This document shows positions 59,301 to 64,000 of a stretch of DNA of 64,000 bases, one piece after another (the first letter of the stretch is position 1; each line of letters opens with the position of its first letter). This DNA is from Hungatella sp. (GTDB lineage Bacteria; Bacillota; Clostridia; Lachnospirales; Lachnospiraceae), in assembly GCA_022792815.1 (NCBI GenBank), contig JAAWBS010000054.1, positions 1 to 64,000 of the forward strand, in the 5' to 3' direction. Under the pieces are notes generated by a model. The model had not been told where the DNA came from. It saw only the letters and a list, made by a program, of their open reading frames with translations, and made no database searches. The position numbers and the translations under genes are program-made.

Positions 59301-60182
59301 ATGAGATTCGGCGTACACTGCGTGCTTTACGGCCCTGAGACAGGCACGGACCCCCAGGCGGTTATCGGCCGTCTGGCAAAGACAGGGGCTGAGGGGTGCG
59401 AACTGGGAGAGCGGTTTTTCGGTGTAGACCGGAGAGAGGAGCTTTCTGCCATTCTTGCGGACAACCACATGGAGTTGGCGGGGATGCACTGCAACGGTTT
59501 GAAACTGATGGATCTGTTGGAGCAGCCGGAGGCGGCCAAGGCTGCTTTAGAGAAGGTGGCCGGCTTTATGGCTCCTTTGAAAAATAAAAATGTGATTGCC
59601 ACAGGAGGGGTGCCTGTGGAGGAGATGCGCCTGCGCCCCATCGGCAGCGGGGCTTTGAGGCCGGAGCTTCACGACCCGGAGAAGGTCAAGGAATTGGCGG
59701 TTGCCTTGAACAGAATTGTCAGGGAGATACGGAAGAAATACGGGGTACAGGTTCATTACCACAACCACAGTTGGGAGTTTGCCGATCAGGGGCTGATCTG
59801 GTTTTCTCTGGCAGAGTATGCGCCGGACCTGAAATTTGCCCTGGATACGGGGTGGGCTGCCGCCTCCGGATTTGCACCTTTAGAGCTGATGAGGCGCTAT
59901 CCGGGCCGGTTTGACTACATCCACCTGCGGGACTGCAGGCCTTTTGAGGGAGATCGTCAGGAGGAGACCTTTGAACAGGTGCACAAGGGCTTTGTCAACC
60001 TGGGAGAGGGACAGATGCATTATCCTGGTTTCATCCGAGGCTTAAAAGATGTACTGGGGGAGGAGGCCTGGGCCATCGTGGAGTATGAGATCGGAAATTT
60101 TGACCAGAACAGCTATCTGGGAGCAGTCCATTATCTGAGGGGCCTTCAGGATATGGCAGATGAATACCGGAAAGAGGGATGA
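59301..60182 (+). CDS. Sugar phosphate isomerase/epimerase (second TIM barrel)
   Basis: The protein is 293 residues. GAGGAGGAG, immediately after the MITE and its flanking repeat, serves ATG 59301. Barrel motifs are GAEGCELGERFF, MELAGMHCNGLKL, NKNVIATGG, VQVHYHNHSWEF with metal-ligand His, LKFALDTGWAAASG with Asp, FDYIHLRDCRPF with His and Asp, and WAIVEYEIGNFDQN with Glu. It is clearly diverged from the 56945 protein. It partners the following dehydrogenase, whose start lies at its stop. Confidence 0.9.
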   Translation: MRFGVHCVLYGPETGTDPQAVIGRLAKTGAEGCELGERFFGVDRREELSAILADNHMELAGMHCNGLKLMDLLEQPEAAKAALEKVAGFMAPLKNKNVIATGGVPVEEMRLRPIGSGALRPELHDPEKVKELAVALNRIVREIRKKYGVQVHYHNHSWEFADQGLIWFSLAEYAPDLKFALDTGWAAASGFAPLELMRRYPGRFDYIHLRDCRPFEGDRQEETFEQVHKGFVNLGEGQMHYPGFIRGLKDVLGEEAWAIVEYEIGNFDQNSYLGAVHYLRGLQDMADEYRKEG

Positions 60183-60184
60183 GC

Positions 60185-61219
60185 ATGAAAAAACTGAGGA
60201 TTGCGGTCATCGGCTGCGGCCGAATCTATCGGGTATATAGAGAAGCCTTTTCGCAGTTGAAAGACGAGATGGAGTTGGTTCTGGCTGTGGATAAGGAGCG
60301 GCAGCGCGCGGAGGCTGCCGCGAAAGGGCATGAAGGCTGTCTGATTTCGGAGAGCACGGATCTGAAAGAGATCCAGGAGCTTTTGCGCCGGCAGAAAGCC
60401 GATCTCGTCCACATCCTGCTACCCCATTTCCTTCACGGCTGCTACGCAAAGGTGGCTATGGAGTGCGGTGTCAGCGTTCTGACAGAAAAGCCTGTCACCA
60501 TCAGCCTCTCAGAGGCCGATGAGCTGATAGAGCTGCAGAAACGGACCGGTGTACAACTGGGGGTGATCTTCCAAAACCGCTATATCGCAGGTGTGAAGAG
60601 GGTTCGGGAGCTGATCGCACAGGGGGCTATGGGAAGTGTGAAGGGGGCCTGCTCCAATTTAAACTGGTATCGACCGGAAAGCTACTACCAGTGTGACTGG
60701 AAAGGCAGTTGGGAGAAAGAAGGCGGAGGCGTTGTGATCGATCAGGCCATCCATTCCATCGACCTGGTGCGTTACATGACAGGGCTGGAGGCGGTGCGCA
60801 TCATGGGACATACCGCAAGACGGGTGCTGACGGGCATTGAGGTGGAGGACGAGGCAGACGCGGCTGTTTGGCTGGAGAACGGAGCCGTCTATTCCTTTTA
60901 TGCCTGCAATTATTTTACCACAAACAGTCCCATCCGGGTCTGCATAAGCTGCGAGAAGGCAGCGGCCACGTTGACACATGAACAGATGGAGATCGCTTGG
61001 GCGGATGGCAGGAGAGAGACGATCCTCCCGGAGACAGAGGGATGCGAGACGGGGGAGGGGTATTGGGGGGCCTGTCATTTGGCCCAGATCAGAGAGTGTT
61101 ATCGTGCTCTGACCGAGGGACGGCCCATGCCCTGGAAGCCTGAAGATGCAAAAAAGACCCTGGCGATTGTCCAGGGGATCTATGAATCTGCCAGGATACA
61201 AGGTGAGGTCTGCCTGTGA
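60185..61219 (+). CDS. Gfo/Idh/MocA-family oxidoreductase (second)
   Basis: The protein is 344 residues. ATG 60185 has AAAGAGGG at suitable distance. ATG 60179 overlaps the previous stop and is the alternative. Motifs are LRIAVIGCGRIYRVYREAF (Rossmann), VHILLPHFLHGCYAKVAMECG, EKPVTISL, LGVIFQNRYIAG and GGGVVIDQAIHSIDLVRYM. It is a NAD(P)-dependent sugar or cyclitol dehydrogenase with unknown substrate. With 59301 it repeats the isomerase-dehydrogenase pairing of 56945/57875. A hairpin follows at 61322. Confidence 0.93.
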   Translation: MKKLRIAVIGCGRIYRVYREAFSQLKDEMELVLAVDKERQRAEAAAKGHEGCLISESTDLKEIQELLRRQKADLVHILLPHFLHGCYAKVAMECGVSVLTEKPVTISLSEADELIELQKRTGVQLGVIFQNRYIAGVKRVRELIAQGAMGSVKGACSNLNWYRPESYYQCDWKGSWEKEGGGVVIDQAIHSIDLVRYMTGLEAVRIMGHTARRVLTGIEVEDEADAAVWLENGAVYSFYACNYFTTNSPIRVCISCEKAAATLTHEQMEIAWADGRRETILPETEGCETGEGYWGACHLAQIRECYRALTEGRPMPWKPEDAKKTLAIVQGIYESARIQGEVCL

Positions 61220-61321
61220 CGAGTTTCACAGCTTGACTGTGGCCGGCATTTACGAAGCTTTTATCCGCAAAGTCACAGGAACCAGAGGATAGGAAAGCAT
61301 AAGGGAGAATAAATGAAAGAA

Positions 61322-61352
61322 AAACGCCGGAACCTAGAAGTGTCCGGCGTTT
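61322..61352 (+). terminator. Hairpin after the second dehydrogenase gene
   Basis: AAACGCCGGA pairs with TCCGGCGTTT (perfect 10-bp stem, 11-nt loop). The following TCGGCATTATT is a poor T-run, so termination may be partial. The rest of the 61220-61647 gap is AT-rich and resembles 56636-56870. Confidence 0.55.
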
Positions 61353-61550
61353 CGGCATTATTAGAGGAGAAGAACCCCACAGCAATTTAAACAAAAAACA
61401 AGTACAAAACATAGAAAAATTAACCAAAACAAGGCGAAAAATTATCAGTACTAGATACCTAAATGACAATAGATATAGAAATTTTAATTTCTAAAACAAA
61501 AAAAACTGAAAAATTAAGAAGAAGTTTTTGGTTTTTATGCAGGAAAATAC

Positions 61551-61596
61551 ACAAACGTTTGAGTAAAATATAATAGAATATAACGCAAAAATATGA
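61551..61596 (+). promoter_or_regulatory. Operator-like palindrome and -10 upstream of the phosphofructokinase gene
   Basis: CAAACGTTTG (61551-61560) is followed, exactly as at 56807, by AGTAAAAT, 21 bp later by (A/C)GCAAAA, and by TATGAT (61591-61596). The element at the -35 distance here is TATAAT rather than TTGATT, so the promoter may be weaker or use an activator. This is most simply a second target of the LacI-family regulator at 55528. Confidence 0.68.
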
Positions 61597-61647
61597 TAGC
61601 ATTATAGTATAATTTTTATAAAGAAAATGGTAGAATGGAGGAATAAA

Positions 61648-62838
61648 TTGGCAAATGTGTTAGTGGTGCATGGCGGCGGTCCTACGGCAGTGATCAATGC
61701 CTCTCTCTATGGAGTGTTAAAGGAGGCAAAGGAGTATCAGGAGATTGACCATGTGTATGGGGCTATAGGCGGGAGCCAGGGGATTTTGGAGGAGCGGTTT
61801 CTGGACTTGTCAGGCTTTTCACAAGAGCGCCAGGAACTGCTGCTTACGACTCCGGGTACGGCGATCGGATCGTCGCGGTATGCGCTGGAGAAGGAAGACT
61901 ATGAGGCCATGGCGGCTGTTTTTCGGAAATATGATATCAAGTATGTGCTGATGAACGGCGGCAACGGAACCATGGATACCTGCGGGAAGATCCATAGAGC
62001 CTGCAGGGAGTCTGGGATTCGGGTAGTGGGAATTCCCAAGACCGTTGACAACGACATCGCGGTGACAGACCATGCCCCGGGATTTCCCAGCGCAGCCAGG
62101 TATATCGCTCAGACCGTGGCGGAGATTGGGGTGGATGTAAAGTCCCTTCCCATCCATGTGTCCATCGTGGAGGCTATGGGGCGGAACGCAGGGTGGATCA
62201 CAGCGGCTTCGGTGCTGGCCAGGAAGAAACCAGGGGATGCGCCCCACCTGATCTATCTGCCGGAGCGGCCTTTCTGCGAAGAGGAATTTCTGGACGATGT
62301 GAAAAGACTTTATGAGGAAAAAGGCGGTGTGGTGGCAGTGGTCAGCGAAGGGCTGAGACGTTCTGACGGGGAGCCCATCGTGCCTCCCGTCTTCCGGAGC
62401 GGGCGGTCTGTGTACTATGGAGATGTCAGCGCCTATCTGGCAGAACTGGTGATCAAACGATTGGGAATCAAGGCCAGGAGCGAGAAGCCGGGCCTTTGCG
62501 GGAGAGCTTCCATGGCACTCCAGTCCCCGGTGGACCGGGAGGAGGCGGTGGTGGCTGGCAGAGAGGCTCTGAAGGCGGCCGTGAGAGGAGAGAGCGGAGT
62601 GATGGTGGGATTTGTGCGTGAGGAGATGAAAGATCAGTCCTACCGCATGAAGATCCGGATGATCCCCATCGAGGAGGTTATGCTCTGCGAGCGGGTGCTG
62701 CCGAAGGAGTATCAAAACCACCGGGGCAACGACGTGACCGAGGCATTTGCGGAGTGGTGCAGACCTCTTTTGGGAGTTGAGATCCCTGAGTATCTGGATT
62801 TCCAGGAGGTGTACCGGGAAAGAGGAGGCACAGAATGA
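61648..62838 (+). CDS. Phosphofructokinase-family enzyme, phosphate donor uncertain
   Basis: The protein is 396 residues from TTG 61648, which has TGGAGGAA 5-6 nt before it. ATG 61627 has no ribosome site. The PFK core is visible: LVVHGGGPTAVINASL, IGGSQGILE, GTAIGSSRY, MNGGNGTMDTCGK, GIPKTVDNDIAVTDHAPGF and VSIVEAMGRNAGW. It phosphorylates fructose 6-phosphate or a related ketose phosphate. The donor-site residues are mixed: Gly in GGNGT is the ATP-type state, while Lys in PKTVDND is the PPi-type state. The overall sequence looks closer to the long PPi-dependent lineage. It overlaps the next gene by ATGA. Confidence 0.88.
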   Translation: MANVLVVHGGGPTAVINASLYGVLKEAKEYQEIDHVYGAIGGSQGILEERFLDLSGFSQERQELLLTTPGTAIGSSRYALEKEDYEAMAAVFRKYDIKYVLMNGGNGTMDTCGKIHRACRESGIRVVGIPKTVDNDIAVTDHAPGFPSAARYIAQTVAEIGVDVKSLPIHVSIVEAMGRNAGWITAASVLARKKPGDAPHLIYLPERPFCEEEFLDDVKRLYEEKGGVVAVVSEGLRRSDGEPIVPPVFRSGRSVYYGDVSAYLAELVIKRLGIKARSEKPGLCGRASMALQSPVDREEAVVAGREALKAAVRGESGVMVGFVREEMKDQSYRMKIRMIPIEEVMLCERVLPKEYQNHRGNDVTEAFAEWCRPLLGVEIPEYLDFQEVYRERGGTE

Positions 62839-63671
62839 AACATATCTTATTGAATCTGAAACGATTTGACATTCCCAGAGAGCTTCACGGGGTCAACAGC
62901 CTGGCCCCTGTGAGGCAGTGGGGCAGGTATATCGTGGAACATACCCAGGAAGCGCTGAAAGCTTATGACAGGGATCAGGTGGAATTCGTCATGTTTTTCC
63001 CCGAAGCACATCTGATTCCGGCGGTGGAGGCCCTGTGCCCCGATAGTCCCATCAAGGTGGGATGCCAGGGAGTACATCGGGAAGATACCGCTGAGGGAGG
63101 AAATTTCGGAGGATTCACCACCAACCGGACGGCCAATGCGGCGAAGGCTATGGGATGCAGCGGCGTTATCATCGGCCACTGTGAGGAGAGGCGGGATAAG
63201 GCGGGGATCCTTAAGGAGGCAGGGGTTACAGATGCCCAGGCAGTGAGCCGCCTGCTGAACCGGGAGATCCGGTCCGCGGCAGAAGCAGGGCTTTCGGTGG
63301 TGTACTGCATCGGGGAGACCACCGAAGAACAGCCGCGGTGGCAGCAGGTCTTAGGGGAGCAGCTGGAAATAGGTCTGAGAGATGTGGATAAGTCGGCTGT
63401 AGTCATCGCCTATGAGCCGGTGTGGGCCATCGGTCCCGGCAAGACGCCTCCGGACAGAGATTATATCGCCAAAGTCGGCGGCTTTGTGAAAGAGGTGACA
63501 GGCGGCATGGATGTGGTGTACGGCGGAGGTCTCAAGACGGACAACGCCGGTATGCTGGCTTCCATCCCCGAGATGGACGGCGGTCTTATCGCTCTGACCC
63601 GCTTTTCAGGGGAGATCGGCTATTATCCGGAGGAGTATCTGGAGATTATCCGTATCTATATGGGACGGTAA
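62835..63671 (+). CDS. Triosephosphate-isomerase-like protein
   Basis: The protein is 278 residues, about 25 longer than ordinary TpiA. ATG 62835 overlaps the kinase stop. AGAGGAGG lies upstream. Catalytic residues are kept: Lys in LLNLKRFD, His in IIGHCEERRDKAG (SERR is EERR here) and Glu in IAYEPVWAIGPGKTP. The phosphate loop reads YGGGLKTDNA in place of YGGSVKPENA. These changes and its place after a PFK-like kinase suggest a pathway-dedicated isomerase rather than the housekeeping enzyme. Plain TpiA activity remains possible. Confidence 0.9.
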   Translation: MKHILLNLKRFDIPRELHGVNSLAPVRQWGRYIVEHTQEALKAYDRDQVEFVMFFPEAHLIPAVEALCPDSPIKVGCQGVHREDTAEGGNFGGFTTNRTANAAKAMGCSGVIIGHCEERRDKAGILKEAGVTDAQAVSRLLNREIRSAAEAGLSVVYCIGETTEEQPRWQQVLGEQLEIGLRDVDKSAVVIAYEPVWAIGPGKTPPDRDYIAKVGGFVKEVTGGMDVVYGGGLKTDNAGMLASIPEMDGGLIALTRFSGEIGYYPEEYLEIIRIYMGR

Positions 63672-63762
63672 AGATTATCCCCGGCAGGAGACGTTTCTTG
63701 TGTGCGGGAGGGTATTGATCAGGCCTGGAAATGCAACACTTATATAGCAGAGGAGGAGCCAT

Positions 63763-64000
63763 ATGAACATTTCATTTGAGTACGGTCAGGGGTTTATGAA
63801 CGCCGAGCTTCCTGACACCACAGACATCTTTATTCCCGGGGAGACGGTGCCGGATCCGCCCTGCATCCCGGACGATCAGATCGAGGAGAGGACATTGGAA
63901 TCCATCCGCAATCCGATGGGCATGGAACCGCTGTCCAAGCTGGCCCGCAAGGGCTCAAAGGTCACCATCATCTTCCCGGATCGGGTGAAGGGAGGGGAGC
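63763..64000 (+). CDS. LarA-like (nickel-dependent lactate racemase family) protein, 5' part
   Basis: Only the first 79 codons are in the window. ATG 63763 follows AGAGGAGGAG. The sequence FEYGQGFMNAEL, then TLESIRNPMGMEPLSKLARK and KVTIIFPDRVKGG matches the N-terminal pattern of LarA proteins, in which a ...SLDNPIG..LEELAR...VIIxxDxTRP segment binds the nickel pincer cofactor region. The usual TRP after the Asp is VKG here, so it may act on another 2-hydroxy acid or sugar acid. It is likely the next gene of the carbohydrate operon. Confidence 0.7.
   Translation, partial: MNISFEYGQGFMNAELPDTTDIFIPGETVPDPPCIPDDQIEERTLESIRNPMGMEPLSKLARKGSKVTIIFPDRVKGGE

Noticed and set aside
61627-61647. ATG 61627 as start of the phosphofructokinase
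   Set aside because: No ribosome site precedes it, while TGGAGGAA is well placed for TTG 61648 and the product then begins at the family's first strand.

Overview
The window looks like a chromosomal piece of a Lachnospiraceae-type gut clostridium (Firmicutes, moderately high GC). The basis is AGGAGG ribosome sites, sigma-A-like promoters, cell-wall-binding repeat proteins, very large SpaA/Cna-B surface proteins, zinc-ribbon Ser/Thr kinases and the style of carbohydrate genes. This is inference from gene content; no rRNA or other phylogenetic marker is present. I saw no tRNA, rRNA, CRISPR array or transposase gene.

Layout. (1) 253-20474: three close or overlapping genes for exported surface proteins: a Gly/Ser-rich cell-wall-binding protein with a DUF6273-like C-terminus, a GLUG/Ig-like cell-wall-binding protein, and a 4661-residue multi-SpaA-domain protein. 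(2) 20526-23735: 4-alpha-glucanotransferase (malQ), a membrane-anchored protein of unknown function on the minus strand, and an HD-domain phosphohydrolase. (3) 24237-26912: a secreted BIG2/CAP-domain/cell-wall-binding protein. (4) 27089-40649: a 12-gene phosphosignalling operon with two PP2C phosphatases, two transmembrane Ser/Thr kinases (one with a solute-binding-protein-like ectodomain, one with four PASTA repeats), a pseudokinase, three FHA or FHA-like proteins, a YARHG protein and other zinc-ribbon proteins. It starts at a near-consensus promoter and ends at a strong terminator. (5) 40803-50609: a 1526-residue zinc-ribbon/VWA protein ending in a TNT-type (NAD glycohydrolase) toxin domain, a candidate immunity protein, a YiiX-like lipoprotein, and a MacB-type ABC ATPase and permease. 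(6) 50880-54496: nitroreductase, ABC exporter and an Rpn/PD-(D/E)XK protein. (7) 54598-64000: a carbohydrate locus with a LacI regulator and aldose epimerase on the minus strand. On the plus strand are two pairs of TIM-barrel isomerase plus Gfo/Idh/MocA dehydrogenase, then a phosphofructokinase-like enzyme, a triosephosphate-isomerase-like enzyme and the start of a LarA-like gene.

Four copies of a transposase-free, about 215-275 bp inverted-repeat element (MITE-like) lie 28-33 bp upstream of start codons, all in the direction of the downstream gene. The three complete copies are flanked by 9-11 bp direct repeats. An internal 58-bp module is present zero, one, one and at least two times in the four copies.

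The most unusual content is regions 4 and 5. Ten consecutive or near-consecutive proteins share a short CxxC...CxxC zinc ribbon. They link kinases, phosphothreonine readers, a protein carrying eight D-rich HT[I/V/M] repeats that fit the FHA pT+3 rule, and a toxin-domain surface protein. I infer a membrane-associated phosphosignalling system coupled to a polymorphic-toxin-like effector. The last region has two paralogous promoter segments sharing a CAAACGTTTG operator-like palindrome, which suggests control of two transcription units by one LacI-family regulator.
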